Shown here piece after piece: positions 15,756 through 26,615 of a stretch of DNA of 48,282 nt. Positions within the stretch are counted from its first letter, which is position 1, and each line of letters opens with the position of its first letter. Source of the DNA: Brevibacillus sp. (GTDB lineage: Bacteria; Bacillota; Bacilli; Brevibacillales; Brevibacillaceae). The translations under genes and the position numbers were made by a program. The stretch is from NCBI GenBank assembly GCA_029240815.1, contig JARDZO010000005.1, forward strand, positions 1-48,282. Direction: 5' to 3'. Under the pieces are notes generated by a model. That model was not told the origin of the DNA. It did not search any database and worked only from the letters and a program-made list of their open reading frames with translations.

Positions 15756-16124
15756 ATGATTCCATGGCTGGCGGTGGCAGTGGGTGGGGCGCTGGGTTCT
15801 ATGATGCGCTATGGCCTCTCACTAGTGGCGAATCAACCGGGCTGGCCGGTAGGAACGTGGCTGGCCAATGTGTTGGGTTCGTTCCTCATTGGCATGCTGT
15901 CTGTCTGGGGGAAAGAACGGGGAATCCTGTCGCCTGAGATCTACCTCTTGTTTGCGACTGGCGTCATGGGTGGATTTACGACGTTCTCCACATTTTCTCT
16001 GGAAGTCATCTCGTTCTGGGGAGACGGACAGATCCTTCGAGGAATGATGTATGCCCTACTAAGTGTAGTGATTGGATTGTTATCCTGTGCAGCAGGTATA
16101 TGGATGGCACGGCAGTGGACGTAG
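15756..16124 (+). CDS. fluC: Fluoride channel FluC/CrcB
   Basis: Dual-topology membrane channel that exports fluoride. The 122 residues form four helices. Landmarks are GGALGSMMRYGLS near the start, GTWLANVLGSFLIG in helix 2, and GVMGGFTTFSTFSLE in helix 3, which holds the phenylalanine box and central sodium site. The family commonly works as an antiparallel dimer; only one copy is visible here, so it could form a homodimer. The start ATG follows GAGAGGAAA. I looked for the fluoride riboswitch that often precedes such genes and did not find it. Confidence 0.95.
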   Translation: MIPWLAVAVGGALGSMMRYGLSLVANQPGWPVGTWLANVLGSFLIGMLSVWGKERGILSPEIYLLFATGVMGGFTTFSTFSLEVISFWGDGQILRGMMYALLSVVIGLLSCAAGIWMARQWT

Positions 16125-16160
16125 TTGCCCTGAATGGAATGGACGAGAGGGGGGATGGGT

Positions 16161-18401
16161 ATGAGTACCCAACACCGGGAATACGAACAGGAACAAAAGA
16201 AGCTTGATGAAACGATCGCGATAATTGACAGTGAAATCACACAATTACGCGAGGATATTCGTGAAGCGACAGATGACTATGTAAAGCAAGTCGTGAATGC
16301 CAAAAAAGCGAAGGAATTACGCTATCTAGAAGATCAAGGTCGAGAAAAACCGTACTTCGGGCGCGTCGATTTCATGAAGGATGAAATCTATGAGTTAGAT
16401 CAAGTTTACATCGGAAAACGGGGGATCGTCCGTGGCGATACTTTTGACTCTGTTGTCGTGGACTGGAGAGCACCGATCGCTAGCCTGTATTATTCCGGGG
16501 AGAGTAAAGAAGCTTTTTACCGAATGGGGCGCGAAATCGTTCGTGGTGAAGTGACTTTAAAGCGTAATTTTGCTATGGAAGAAGGGAAAATCACCGGTAT
16601 TTACGATGGAGCGGTAAAAGAGACGATTCATCGGGAAATGGGAGATCCGGATGACTTCCTCCAAGAAGGTTTTATCGACGAATTTTTGGCAGCCAACCTG
16701 AATCAGGCGAATGACAGCAAGCTAAAGGACATCGTCGCAACGATTCAATCCGAACAGAATGATATTATCCGGGCGGAAAAAGAGCGGCCGATCGTCGTTC
16801 AAGGGGTAGCCGGCAGCGGGAAAACAACGATTGCGTTGCACAGGCTGTCCTATCTGATTTATAACTACCAGGATTCCATGATGTCCAAAAGATTCATGGT
16901 GTTTGCCCCCAACCGGATGTTTCTTACATACATCTCGGATGTCCTGCCTGAGCTGGGAGTAGATGACGTGCAGCAGGCCACTTTCGTAGATTGGGCTGCT
17001 CGTCTCGTCAAACCTTTGCTGCCAAAAGGTTGGAAAATCACGAGTCCGGATAAACCGATCCTGCTGTTTTTTGAAGATGGTCAGGACGAGCGGGAACAGG
17101 AGCAGACGCGAAACCGCTTGAGATTTAAAGGATCACTCGCATGCAGAGATGTGTTGGAGCAGTACATCCGCTTTGTCATCGAGACGAGAATCCCGTTTAA
17201 AAAGCTGAGCTTTCAGTATAACAAGACCAAACAAGTCTTCACGATCAGCAGCGATTTTATCCGTCAAAGTTTTCTCGAGCAGTTTGCCCATCTTCCGTAT
17301 CAGCGACGATTGGACTCCTTGCGTAAGCATTTGAAACAGGAAATGAACAAACAAATGTTTGCCCATCTGCGCGAGCTAAAGATCGATCTGGACAAACAGG
17401 GACTGGCCAAGTTTGAAAAAATGTTGGAACAAATCCTGGATACGTATATGACTTCCTTTCCAAAGCTGGAAGCATTTGCAGCCTATCGGGAAGTGGTAAC
17501 AGACGAGGAGCTCTTGCGAAAACTCGTTTCACCTGACATTGCCGATGCGGTCATCCAGGACGTTTGCCATCCTTCGAGCAGTCTGTTTGCTGAGGAGCGT
17601 TTGGAGGCAGAAGACATTGCGCCGTTACTCTATTTGCAGCACATCATCGAGGGCATGAACAAGGCGGAGTACTTTGACCATACGGTGATTGACGAGGCCC
17701 AAGACTTGAGCGCGTTAGAAATTGCGGTTGTCTCTTTGGCGACAAAGAACAAATCGCTCACCATCGTGGGGGATATTGCTCAAGGGATTCATTCGTACCG
17801 AGGCATTCATTCGTGGGAGGAATTGACTGAGGGCATTTTTCAAAACCTGCGTCCTTCCTATTACACGTTGTCGCAAAGCTATCGCTCGACGATCGAAATT
17901 ATGAAATGCGCAAATGAAGTTCTGCGGCAAATTCAGCTACCGGAAACGGTCTTGGCAAAACCAGTGCTGCGTCATGGAGAAAAACCAATCATGGTGAGTC
18001 CAGCGACTCGAGCAGAGCTTTGGAAGGACGTTTCGGAACGTGTAGTCTCCTATACCGCGGAAGGGTTCCAGACAATTGCGATTGTGACCAAGACCATTGG
18101 AGCGAGCAAAAAAGCGTATAAAGGATTGCAAGACAGCATTTCGGGTCTAACCCTGCTTGGCAGTAAAGACAGCCAGTTTCCAGGTGGAGTTACTGTGATG
18201 CCGGCCTACTTGACTAAAGGGTTGCAGTTTGACGTAGTCATCTTGCTGGACGTCGATTCGTATGATGACTCCGAGTGGGATGCCAAATTGCTCTATGTGG
18301 CAATGACTCGTCCCGTTCACCGCTTGATCATGACGCACGTCGCAGGCAGTACGACACCACTTTTACAAGAGATGCCAGCAGAATTGTATATTCTGGCGTA
18401 A
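16161..18401 (+). CDS. helD: RNA polymerase recycling helicase HelD
   Basis: UvrD-like ATPase that removes stalled RNA polymerase from nucleic acids in Gram-positives. Of 746 residues, the first 75 form a long antiparallel coiled coil (EQEQKKLDETIAIIDSEI...) that in known HelD reaches into the secondary channel. Next comes GRVDF...YIGKRGI...VVDWRAPIASLYY, the HelD signature. Walker A is GVAGSGKTTIALHR (about 215-228), a DEAQD box is at about 515, and helicase motifs QSYRST and YVAMTRPVH follow. ATG 16161 is chosen with AGGGGGG 6 nt upstream. It directly follows fluC, perhaps in one transcript. Confidence 0.93.
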   Translation: MSTQHREYEQEQKKLDETIAIIDSEITQLREDIREATDDYVKQVVNAKKAKELRYLEDQGREKPYFGRVDFMKDEIYELDQVYIGKRGIVRGDTFDSVVVDWRAPIASLYYSGESKEAFYRMGREIVRGEVTLKRNFAMEEGKITGIYDGAVKETIHREMGDPDDFLQEGFIDEFLAANLNQANDSKLKDIVATIQSEQNDIIRAEKERPIVVQGVAGSGKTTIALHRLSYLIYNYQDSMMSKRFMVFAPNRMFLTYISDVLPELGVDDVQQATFVDWAARLVKPLLPKGWKITSPDKPILLFFEDGQDEREQEQTRNRLRFKGSLACRDVLEQYIRFVIETRIPFKKLSFQYNKTKQVFTISSDFIRQSFLEQFAHLPYQRRLDSLRKHLKQEMNKQMFAHLRELKIDLDKQGLAKFEKMLEQILDTYMTSFPKLEAFAAYREVVTDEELLRKLVSPDIADAVIQDVCHPSSSLFAEERLEAEDIAPLLYLQHIIEGMNKAEYFDHTVIDEAQDLSALEIAVVSLATKNKSLTIVGDIAQGIHSYRGIHSWEELTEGIFQNLRPSYYTLSQSYRSTIEIMKCANEVLRQIQLPETVLAKPVLRHGEKPIMVSPATRAELWKDVSERVVSYTAEGFQTIAIVTKTIGASKKAYKGLQDSISGLTLLGSKDSQFPGGVTVMPAYLTKGLQFDVVILLDVDSYDDSEWDAKLLYVAMTRPVHRLIMTHVAGSTTPLLQEMPAELYILA

Positions 18402-18413
18402 CGAATACAAACA

Positions 18414-18450
18414 AAATCCCCCTCGCTGATTGATTCGGCAAGGGGGATTT
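18414..18450. terminator. Convergent terminator between helD and the HesB-like gene
   Basis: AAATCCCCCT pairs perfectly with AGGGGGATTT across a 17-nt loop that holds an extra short GC pair; T-rich on both sides. Confidence 0.8.
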
Positions 18451-18462
18451 GTGCAGGGAGAC

Positions 18463-18765
18463 TTAGTGGTCACCTGTGTTACCTTTGGATGGGTTTGTAA
18501 TGACGAAACCTTCTTCTGGTAGGTACAGGTAATCAAGGATAATACCGTCCAAGAGTGGCTCGTCTTTTTTTACGATCACATCGATCTCTTTGTCAGTTTC
18601 GATTACTTCGTCTTCTTCCGTAGGCTTGTCCAGAGCGAGACCGTAGTGAGCGTGGTCACCGTGCGCATGCGTGATGTAGATGCGCAGTTTCAGGTCTTTG
18701 TCTTCTTCTTGGTCAATAATGGTATTCAATTGTTTCGCTGCATTGCGCGTAATTTTTACTTTCAT
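18463..18765 (-). CDS. HesB/IscA-like protein without cysteines
   Basis: The 100 residues follow the A-type Fe-S carrier fold: N-terminal KITRNAAKQLNTI, a strand LKLRIYITHAHGDHAHYGLALDKP, EIDVIVKKDEPLLDGIILDY, and C-terminal GFVITNPSKGNTGDH. Classical IscA proteins place one Cys in a GGCSG turn after the first strand and a CGC near the end. Here the protein has no cysteine; the first site is a His-rich turn (H33, H35, H38, H40) and the end is GDH. It is thus unlikely to be a normal Fe-S carrier but might bind another metal. ATG 18765 follows TTAGGAGA. Converges on helD. Confidence 0.75.
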   Translation of the reverse strand: MKVKITRNAAKQLNTIIDQEEDKDLKLRIYITHAHGDHAHYGLALDKPTEEDEVIETDKEIDVIVKKDEPLLDGIILDYLYLPEEGFVITNPSKGNTGDH

Positions 18766-18877
18766 GGGACAGGTCTCCTAACTTTTATGTATGTATCCAC
18801 TCCATATTAGCAAAGAGGTAATTCCCGATGCAATGTTGAAAGTTTAATTAAAAGAGAATGCAAAGGGGAGAAAAACC

Positions 18878-19924
18878 ATGAGGAAAATTGATTTGCGCAG
18901 TGATACAGTCTCAAAACCAACAGATGCCATGATTCGTTCTATGGCGGAAGCAGAAGTGGGTGACGATGTTTATCGCGAGGATCCGACGGTCAATCGTCTA
19001 GAGGAAATCGCGGCAGAGCGACTGGGGAAAGAAGCAGCACTGTTTGTTACGAGTGGTACGCAAGGAAATCAGGTAGCGGTTCTGACTCATTGCGTAAACG
19101 GAGATGAAGTTATCGCAGAAGCAGACTCTCATATTTTTTACTACGAGGGAGGAGCAATGTCGGCGTTAGCTGGTGTCCAGACTCGCACCTTGACAGGGGT
19201 ACGCGGTGCACTGCGCGGAGAAGACGTGGAAAAGGCAATCCGCTCCACCACGAATATTCATTTCCCTCGCACAAAGTTAATCTGCTTGGAAAATACGCAC
19301 AATCGAGCAGGGGGAGCGGTTGTTACTCCAGAACAGATGAAGAGTGTGTACGATGTAGGACAAAAACATGGGATCCCGGTTCATCTGGACGGTGCGAGAT
19401 TGTTTAATGCTGCAGCTGCCCTGGGTGTTGATGTTCGCGAGCTCAGCCAGTATACGACAACCGTTCAAATATGCTTATCCAAAGGACTAAGCGCGCCTGT
19501 AGGCTCTATTTTAGCTGGAAGCAAAGACTTTATTGAAGAGGCGAGATGGTGGAGAAAGAAACTTGGCGGAGGACTGCGCCAAGTCGGTTATTTAGCAGCA
19601 CCAGGCATTCTTGCTCTTACCGAAATGACGGAGCGGTTGGTAGAAGACCACGACAGAGCAAAGCAACTGGCAGAAGGCTTCCGCAAGCTATCACTTGCGG
19701 TAGAGCCAGTCGATACCAACATCGTGCTGGTGAAAACGGACTCCATCAATCAGACTGCGGTTAATTTCCTGAAATTGCTTGCGGAGCGAGGCGTCTTTGC
19801 TGTCGATTTTGACGAGTATGTGATTCGCTTTACCACACATCGTCACATCTCGGAAGAAGACGTTCAGCATGTGCTTGAAGTAGTCGAAGCATTAATCACA
19901 AGTGTACCTGCATCTCAATCATAA
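18878..19924 (+). CDS. ltaE: Low-specificity L-threonine aldolase
   Basis: PLP enzyme that splits L-threonine (and allo-threonine) into glycine and acetaldehyde. The 348-residue sequence opens with IDLRSDTVSKPTDAMIRSM and GDDVYREDPTVNRLEE, both typical. Other landmarks are the cofactor loop TSGTQGNQVA, ENTHNRAGG, the aspartate in VHLDGARLFNA and the Schiff-base lysine K202 in CLSKGLSAPVGS. The C-terminal small domain has FTTHRHISEEDV. AAAGGGGAG precedes ATG. It appears to be a single-gene unit, divergent from the HesB-like gene, with its own terminator. Confidence 0.95.
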   Translation: MRKIDLRSDTVSKPTDAMIRSMAEAEVGDDVYREDPTVNRLEEIAAERLGKEAALFVTSGTQGNQVAVLTHCVNGDEVIAEADSHIFYYEGGAMSALAGVQTRTLTGVRGALRGEDVEKAIRSTTNIHFPRTKLICLENTHNRAGGAVVTPEQMKSVYDVGQKHGIPVHLDGARLFNAAAALGVDVRELSQYTTTVQICLSKGLSAPVGSILAGSKDFIEEARWWRKKLGGGLRQVGYLAAPGILALTEMTERLVEDHDRAKQLAEGFRKLSLAVEPVDTNIVLVKTDSINQTAVNFLKLLAERGVFAVDFDEYVIRFTTHRHISEEDVQHVLEVVEALITSVPASQS

Positions 19925-19938
19925 CAGAACGTTGGCAG

Positions 19939-19980
19939 CAGCCCTGATCTAGCCATTTGGCACGGTTAGGGCTGTTTTTG
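19939..19980 (+). terminator. Terminator after ltaE
   Basis: CAGCCCT (19939-19945) pairs with AGGGCTG (19968-19974) with a small inner GCC/GGC hairpin, then TTTTT. Confidence 0.85.
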
Positions 19981-20040
19981 TTGTGTAATTCTGTTCGAGC
20001 AAAGAAATACTATAGCTATCCAACGTAGGGGAAAAGAGGG

Positions 20041-20238
20041 ATGGACATGATATCGGCCAAAGATCGCCAACGCATACAAGGTCAGATGCAACGTGACGAA
20101 AGTAGAATCGTTAATATCGTTCTAAACAATGCCCAACAAGTGGGTGGAGAAATTGAAAAAGCCACCCACGAGGGCATTTTTATGGTGGATGGCAGTTATT
20201 ACGGATATGAGGATATCAAGGAAATCAACGGACTGTAA
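20041..20238 (+). CDS. Small hypothetical protein
   Basis: A 65-residue (or 63 from the ATG at 20047, which has AGAGGG 6 nt upstream) soluble acidic protein that I do not recognise. The first half is helical and charged (SAKDRQRIQGQMQRDESRIVNIVLNN), the second half looks like a small beta unit with aromatic residues (GIFMVDGSYYGYEDIKEINGL). The reading frame has clean starts, good codon use and a purine-rich ribosome binding site, so it is probably real. It converges on the esterase gene with only 16 nt between the stops. Confidence 0.7.
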   Translation: MDMISAKDRQRIQGQMQRDESRIVNIVLNNAQQVGGEIEKATHEGIFMVDGSYYGYEDIKEINGL

Positions 20239-20254
20239 GTAAAAAACAGAGGTG

Positions 20255-20989
20255 CTACAGCTTGGGGGCAGGGAAGAAATAACGCAATCCGTCAGGCAAC
20301 TCCTTTTGCCATAACCCCCAGATGTGGTCTCCCGGCTTTTCTCGATAGGACAGGATCGCTTGTCTTGATTCCAGCATTTCTTTTGCGGTTCGATTCCATT
20401 GGACAAAGTCAAACGTACCCATATGAGTTTGCACCGCGAGCTCATCAAGTCCAACGACCATCCAAATGTTGAGCCAGGACAAGCTGGTAGTGCCAGATAA
20501 CTGATCGAGCGTCGGCTGGAAAAAGGCTCCCGATAATGCGAGGACACGGGGAAAGACGTCAGGTCGATCCAGAGCGAGATGCAAAGAGACCGTACCCCCC
20601 AATGAATCTCCTGCTAACACCCGGGATGAAGGATCGCGGCGCACTGGATAGCGTTCCTCGATAAAAGGAAGCAGCTCTTCTGTGAAAAAGCGCTTATAGG
20701 CTGCGTTTCGCGAGCCGGCCGGAGAGTACTCACTGGTGCGTTTACTCCGTTCTACAGAGACGCCGACGATCAGGAAAGGCTCGATACCTTCCTCCAAGAT
20801 AAGTTGGTTGGCGATGGTCGCGATCCGCCCCATCGTAAAGAAGTCATTTCCATCCTGGCAGTAGACGACCGGATAGGAAAGAAGCTCGTTATACCCGGGC
20901 GGAAGGTATACTTTTACGGAGCGTGGAGTGTCCACATGGATGCTGGGCACTTCTTCTTTTATGATTGTACGTTTTACATATTCGGACAT
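20255..20989 (-). CDS. Putative esterase of the Fes/IroE/EstD-like alpha/beta hydrolase group
   Basis: The 244 residues match the PF00756-type esterase fold. An N-terminal beta domain (VKVYLPPGYN...YPVVYCQDGNDFF) leads to FLIVGVSVERSKRTSEYSP and the nucleophile elbow GDSLGGT (Ser129). An acidic residue follows in VGLDE, and the last catalytic residue is probably the His in PGDHIWGLW (about 227). Relatives include siderophore trilactone hydrolases and esterase D-like enzymes; no neighbouring siderophore genes favour a specific substrate. ATG 20989 is preferred, with GGTGG 7 nt upstream; the open frame runs five codons further. No signal peptide, so cytoplasmic. Confidence 0.85.
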   Translation of the reverse strand: MSEYVKRTIIKEEVPSIHVDTPRSVKVYLPPGYNELLSYPVVYCQDGNDFFTMGRIATIANQLILEEGIEPFLIVGVSVERSKRTSEYSPAGSRNAAYKRFFTEELLPFIEERYPVRRDPSSRVLAGDSLGGTVSLHLALDRPDVFPRVLALSGAFFQPTLDQLSGTTSLSWLNIWMVVGLDELAVQTHMGTFDFVQWNRTAKEMLESRQAILSYREKPGDHIWGLWQKELPDGLRYFFPAPKL

Positions 20990-21030
20990 GATTGCCACCA
21001 CCAAAATTTACTTTTTTGAAAAGAAAGTCC

Positions 21031-21059
21031 TTGAAATAAACTGATACAGCTTATATAGT
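21031..21059 (+). promoter_or_regulatory. Promoter of the pdhABCD operon
   Basis: TTGAAA (21031-21036), 17-nt spacer, TATAGT (21054-21059). Predicted start near 21066, about 250 nt before pdhA. Confidence 0.7.
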
Positions 21060-21065
21060 AAATGA

Positions 21066-22402
<1,337 letters not shown>

Positions 22403-22405
22403 GCC

Positions 22406-23386
22406 ATGGCACAAATGACAATGGTTCAAGCCATTACGGACGCAATGCGCGTTGAGTTGAAACGCGACGAGACCGTACTTGTCTTCGGGGAAGACGTAGG
22501 GAAAAACGGCGGGGTGTTCCGTGCGACAGAAGGATTGCAATCCGAGTTTGGCGAGCAACGCGTTTTTGATACCCCTCTGGCAGAATCGGGTATTGGCGGT
22601 CTGGCTGTTGGTCTCTCGATCAATGGCTTCCGTCCTGTAGCTGAAATCCAATTCTTTGGATTCGTATTTGAAACCTTCGATGCGATCGCTTCCCAAGCGA
22701 CTCGTATGCGCTTCCGTTCCGGCGGACGCTTCCACAGCCCGGTTACTTTCCGTTCTCCATTTGGTGGCGGCGTAAAAACACCTGAGCTGCATGCTGACTC
22801 CCTGGAAGGTCTGATGCTGCAAACTCCGGGTCTGAAAGTGGTTATCCCTTCCAACCCGTACGATGCAAAAGGTCTCTTGATTTCTGCTATCCGCGACAAC
22901 GATCCAGTCGTATTCCTGGAGCACATGAAGCTGTATCGTTCCTTCCGTCAAGAAGTACCAGAAGGCGATTACACCATTCCACTGGGTAAAGCGAACGTAG
23001 TAAAAGAAGGTACAGATGCGACTATCATCACTTACGGCGCAATGGTTCATACCAGCTTGAAAGCTGCGGAAGAAATCGAAAAAGCTCGCGGAGCAAAGGT
23101 AGAAGTAATTGACCTGCGCACCATCAGCCCACTCGATATCGACACAATCGTGGAGTCCGTGAAGAAAACAAACCGTGCGATCGTGGTTCAAGAAGCTCAA
23201 AAAACTTCCGGCGTCGCAGCGGAAATCATTACTCAAATCAACGAGCGTGCAATCCTGCACTTGGAAGCACCAGTTCTGCGTATCACAGCCCCGGATACCG
23301 TTTATCCGTTCGCTCAAGCAGAAGACGTATGGCTTCCAGATGTGAAACGCGTAGTGGATGGTTTGACACAAGTGCTTGATTTTTAA
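22406..23386 (+). CDS. pdhB: Pyruvate dehydrogenase E1 component, beta subunit
   Basis: Partner of PdhA in the heterotetrameric E1. At 326 residues it is the expected size. It opens [22 protein letters not shown] with the conserved [15 protein letters not shown], then [10 protein letters not shown], the ThDP-binding [19 protein letters not shown], and the C-terminal transketolase domain with [16 protein letters not shown] and DLRTISPLD. It starts 3 nt after the pdhA stop with GAAGGAG upstream, so the two are translationally linked and likely made 1:1. A stable hairpin follows before pdhC. Confidence 0.97.
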   Translation: MAQMTMVQAITDAMRVELKRDETVLVFGEDVGKNGGVFRATEGLQSEFGEQRVFDTPLAESGIGGLAVGLSINGFRPVAEIQFFGFVFETFDAIASQATRMRFRSGGRFHSPVTFRSPFGGGVKTPELHADSLEGLMLQTPGLKVVIPSNPYDAKGLLISAIRDNDPVVFLEHMKLYRSFRQEVPEGDYTIPLGKANVVKEGTDATIITYGAMVHTSLKAAEEIEKARGAKVEVIDLRTISPLDIDTIVESVKKTNRAIVVQEAQKTSGVAAEIITQINERAILHLEAPVLRITAPDTVYPFAQAEDVWLPDVKRVVDGLTQVLDF

Positions 23387-23405
23387 TTTACGAGCAGACA
23401 TAATC

Positions 23406-23437
23406 GGCGGAAAGATAAGAGCTTTCCGCCTTCTTTT
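23406..23437 (+). terminator. Intra-operon hairpin between pdhB and pdhC
   Basis: Perfect 9-bp stem GGCGGAAAG/CTTTCCGCC (23406-23414 with 23422-23430), 7-nt loop, then TTCTTTT. It resembles a partial terminator that could lower, or mRNA ends that could protect, distal or proximal transcripts. Confidence 0.65.
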
Positions 23438-23487
23438 GGAAAATATAGGGTGAAAATACGGCGAAGTGTTTATAAGGAGGAGATATC

Positions 23488-24891
23488 GTGAGTCGTTTTA
23501 CATTCAGACTCCCGGAGCTCGGCGAGGGCATCCATGAAGGCGAAATCGTCAAATGGCACGTACAGCCGGGGGATTCCGTAGAAGAAGACCAAGTCATTAT
23601 GGAAGTACAAAATGACAAGGCGGTTGTGGAAGTACCATCGCCTGTAAAAGGGAAAGTCCTCGAACTGAAAGTGACAGAAGGGACGGTTTCTGTCGTAGGC
23701 GATCCACTCATCGACTTTGATGTGGAAGGCGAAATTCCTAACCTGCCAGATCATGGTCATGGGGATGCTCATGCAACAGCAGAGACTCCAGCTCCTGCAG
23801 CGGCAGACAAAATGGAGCCAGGTTGCGATATCGGTTCCCAAGTAAGTGCAAACGCAAACCAAGCACTGGAAACCCCAATGGCACAAGCAACTGCAACAGC
23901 AGTAGCAGCTCCAATCGACCGCAAGCATGTTCTGGCGACTCCATCCGTGCGCAAATACGCGCGTGAAAAAGGCGTTCAACTGGCGAATGTACCAGGTACA
24001 GGCAAATTAGGTCGTATTACTCGCGAAGACGTTGATCGTTTCGCAGCGGGCGGAGTAGCACCTGCGGCAACATCTGCAGCGGCTCCAGCTGAGGCAGCAG
24101 CAGTGGCACCAGAAGTAGCAGCAGCTCCGACTGGCGTGGCTCAAGCAGCGGCAGCACCAACCGTTCATTACACTCCAACCCAAGCAGGCGAATTGGAAGA
24201 GCGCGTTCCTTTGAAAGGTATGCGTAAAGCAATCGCAAAAGCTATGGTGAAATCCGCTTACACCGCTCCACATGTAACCATTTTTGATGAAGTGGATGTA
24301 ACGGCACTCGTGGCTATGCGCAAGGATGCAAAACCTTTGGCAGAAGAGCGCGGCGTAAAGCTGACTTACCTGCCAATGATCGTGAAAGCAGTCGTAGCGG
24401 GACTGAAAAAATTCCCTGAACTGAATGCATCCATCGACGACGAAAAACAAGAAGTGATCTATAAAAAATACTACAACATCGGGATTGCTACTTCGACAGA
24501 AGACGGTCTTCTCGTGCCTGTAGTAAAAGCAGCAGACAGCAAGTCCATTTTCACTATCGCTGGTGAAATCGGCGATCTGGCGAAAAAAGCTCGCGATCGT
24601 AAAGCGACTGCGGATGAACTGAAAGGCTCTACCTTTAGCATCACAAACATCGGATCTGCTGGCGGCATGTTCTTTACCCCAATCATCAACCACCCAGAAG
24701 TGGCTATTTTGGGCGTAGGACGCATCAGCGAAAAACCGATTGTGAAAAATGGAGAAATCGTGGTTGGTCAAATGCTGCACCTGTCTCTGAGCTTTGACCA
24801 CCGCTTGGTTGATGGCGAACCGGCTCAACGTTTCGTCAACTACGTGAAGCAGCTCCTGGAAAACCCGACGCTGCTCGTCATGGAGGGATAA
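23488..24891 (+). CDS. pdhC: Pyruvate dehydrogenase E2, dihydrolipoamide acetyltransferase
   Basis: Core of the PDH complex: carries acetyl on lipoate and transfers it to CoA. One lipoyl domain (1-78) has the lipoylated Lys44 in [10 protein letters not shown] peripheral-subunit-binding domain at about 148-185 ([17 protein letters not shown]...[14 protein letters not shown]) docks E1 and E3. Flexible Ala/Pro-rich linkers separate the domains. The catalytic domain (about 230-467) ends with [15 protein letters not shown], with His438 and Asp442 in the active site. The start is GTG after AAGGAGGAG. At 467 residues it is slightly longer than some relatives because of the second linker. Confidence 0.97.
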   Translation: MSRFTFRLPELGEGIHEGEIVKWHVQPGDSVEEDQVIMEVQNDKAVVEVPSPVKGKVLELKVTEGTVSVVGDPLIDFDVEGEIPNLPDHGHGDAHATAETPAPAAADKMEPGCDIGSQVSANANQALETPMAQATATAVAAPIDRKHVLATPSVRKYAREKGVQLANVPGTGKLGRITREDVDRFAAGGVAPAATSAAAPAEAAAVAPEVAAAPTGVAQAAAAPTVHYTPTQAGELEERVPLKGMRKAIAKAMVKSAYTAPHVTIFDEVDVTALVAMRKDAKPLAEERGVKLTYLPMIVKAVVAGLKKFPELNASIDDEKQEVIYKKYYNIGIATSTEDGLLVPVVKAADSKSIFTIAGEIGDLAKKARDRKATADELKGSTFSITNIGSAGGMFFTPIINHPEVAILGVGRISEKPIVKNGEIVVGQMLHLSLSFDHRLVDGEPAQRFVNYVKQLLENPTLLVMEG

Positions 24892-24897
24892 TCAACA

Positions 24898-26307
24898 ATG
24901 GTAGTAGGTGAATTTACCACAGAAGTGGATGTGCTCGTGATCGGAGCAGGTCCAGGTGGATACGTGGCGGCTATTCGTGCCGCCCAACTGGGTAAAACCG
25001 TTGCTGTCGTGGAAAAAGCGGAATTGGGTGGTGTATGTCTGAACGTAGGCTGCATTCCGTCCAAAGCGATGATCCATGCGGCACACACATATGAGCACAC
25101 TCAACATACCGAATCTATGGGGATCACCATGGAGAACGTAAAAGTGGATTTTGCAAAGGTGCAGGAGTGGAAAGGCGGCATCGTCAAGCAATTGACTGGC
25201 GGCGTAGGCTCTCTGTTCAAAGGAAACAAAATCCAAGTCATCCCTGGTGAAGCACTGTTCGTTAGCGAAAACGAAGTTCGTGTATTCCACGGCTACGATG
25301 TAAACCGTTTTCGCTTTGAGCATTGCATTATTGCAACAGGTTCCCGTCCTATTGAACTGCCTGCATTCCCATTTGGTAAACGTGTGCTGTCTTCTACAGA
25401 AGCACTGAGCTTGACTGAACTGCCAAAGAGCATCGTTGTGATCGGCGGCGGCTACATCGGAATCGAGCTCGGTACCGTATTTGCTAAGTTCGGAACCAAA
25501 GTGACCATTTTGGAAGGCGCAGATCAAATTCTGCCAGGCTTTGAGCCAGATATGCCTCGTTTAGTTGAACGCAAGCTGAAAAAGCTCGACGTAACCATCC
25601 ACACAAAAGCATTGGCACAAGGCATGGAAGAAACCGAGAACGGTGTGATCGTTACGGCTGAAGTAAAAGGCGAACAAAAACAGATCGAGGCAGAATATAT
25701 CCTCGTGACAGTTGGTCGTCGTCCGAATACAGATGAACTCGGTGTTCGTGACATCGGCATGAACTTGACAGATCGTGGCCTGATCGTTGTAGACAAACAA
25801 GGCCGCACAAACATTCCAAACGTATATGCGATCGGTGACATCGTACCGGGTCCAGCATTGGCTCACAAAGCTTCCTACGAAGGAAAAGTGGCAGCTGAAG
25901 CGATCGCTGGACATCCTGCAGAAGTGGATTACAAAGCAATTCCTGCTGTCGTTTTCTGCGATCCTGAAATTGCAAGTGTAGGGATCAACGAGAAAGAAGC
26001 GAAAGAAAAAGGAATTGATTACGTTGTAGGACGTTTTCCATTTGCAGCAAACGGTCGTGCGCTGTCGGTTAATGCAGGGGAAGGCTATGTCAAGCTGATT
26101 GGTGAAAAAGGAACCAACCTTGTGCTGGGTGCACAAATCGTGGGTGTTGAAGCATCCAACATTATCGCAGAGATTGGATTGGCGATCGAAATGGGAGCGA
26201 CTCTCGAAGATATCGAGCTGACGATCCATGCTCATCCTACTTTGGGTGAAGTAACGATGGAAGCTGCCGAGCTGGCATTGGGACATCCGATCCATGTCAT
26301 GAAGTAA
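24898..26307 (+). CDS. pdhD: Dihydrolipoyl dehydrogenase (PDH E3)
   Basis: Flavoprotein that reoxidises dihydrolipoamide with NAD+. FAD-binding GAGPGG lies at 16-21, and the redox disulfide is Cys47/Cys52 in [14 protein letters not shown] second Rossmann motif for NAD is [12 protein letters not shown], a second FAD contact is [12 protein letters not shown], and the dimer-interface catalytic HAHPTLGE is near the C-terminus. Length, 469, is typical. It starts 6 nt after pdhC with GGAGGG upstream. Last gene of the operon, closed by a strong terminator. Confidence 0.97.
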   Translation: MVVGEFTTEVDVLVIGAGPGGYVAAIRAAQLGKTVAVVEKAELGGVCLNVGCIPSKAMIHAAHTYEHTQHTESMGITMENVKVDFAKVQEWKGGIVKQLTGGVGSLFKGNKIQVIPGEALFVSENEVRVFHGYDVNRFRFEHCIIATGSRPIELPAFPFGKRVLSSTEALSLTELPKSIVVIGGGYIGIELGTVFAKFGTKVTILEGADQILPGFEPDMPRLVERKLKKLDVTIHTKALAQGMEETENGVIVTAEVKGEQKQIEAEYILVTVGRRPNTDELGVRDIGMNLTDRGLIVVDKQGRTNIPNVYAIGDIVPGPALAHKASYEGKVAAEAIAGHPAEVDYKAIPAVVFCDPEIASVGINEKEAKEKGIDYVVGRFPFAANGRALSVNAGEGYVKLIGEKGTNLVLGAQIVGVEASNIIAEIGLAIEMGATLEDIELTIHAHPTLGEVTMEAAELALGHPIHVMK

Positions 26308-26330
26308 GGGCGTTTCTTTTAGAATTAGCG

Positions 26331-26365
26331 AAGCCTTGCACTTTTATGGGTGCAAGGCTTTTTTT
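26331..26365 (+). terminator. Terminator of pdhABCD
   Basis: Perfect 11-bp stem AAGCCTTGCAC/GTGCAAGGCTT with an 8-nt loop and following T-run. Confidence 0.95.
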
Positions 26366-26444
26366 CTTCCACATCTTACCCTTTCCACCGAATCTTATAT
26401 AATGTAAAATAGTGGGAGACGTTAGATGGGTGGGGGTCTGCAAC

Positions 26445-26606
26445 ATGGAGATTACGAATCAGATGATTGATGACTTGCGCCACAAACTGGAGCGTGCAGC
26501 CAAAGATGCAGGTTACAATTTTCTTGACCCTGAGATTGTTAGGATTAGTCAGCAATTAGATAAATTAATCGTTGCGCATATGATGCATGAAAAACGCCCT
26601 TCATAG
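26445..26606 (+). CDS. Spo0E-family aspartyl-phosphate phosphatase
   Basis: A 53-residue two-helix protein. Spo0E-like phosphatases remove phosphate from Spo0A and so delay sporulation; the signature is a Ser-Gln-x-x-Leu-Asp motif, seen here in ISQQLDKLIVAHM (about 34-46). The first helix is MEITNQMIDDLRHKLERAAKDAG. ATG 26445 is preferred over an upstream in-frame ATG because of size and the preceding GGTGGGGG. The stop falls inside the terminator hairpin at 26590-26615. A TATAAT at 26398-26403 may be its -10. Confidence 0.85.
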   Translation: MEITNQMIDDLRHKLERAAKDAGYNFLDPEIVRISQQLDKLIVAHMMHEKRPS

Positions 26607-26615
26607 GGCGTTTTT
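26590..26615. terminator. Bidirectional terminator between the Spo0E-like and DUF5937-like genes
   Basis: Perfect AAAAACGCCC/GGGCGTTTTT stem with a TTCATA loop. Both convergent reading frames end within it. Confidence 0.92.
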
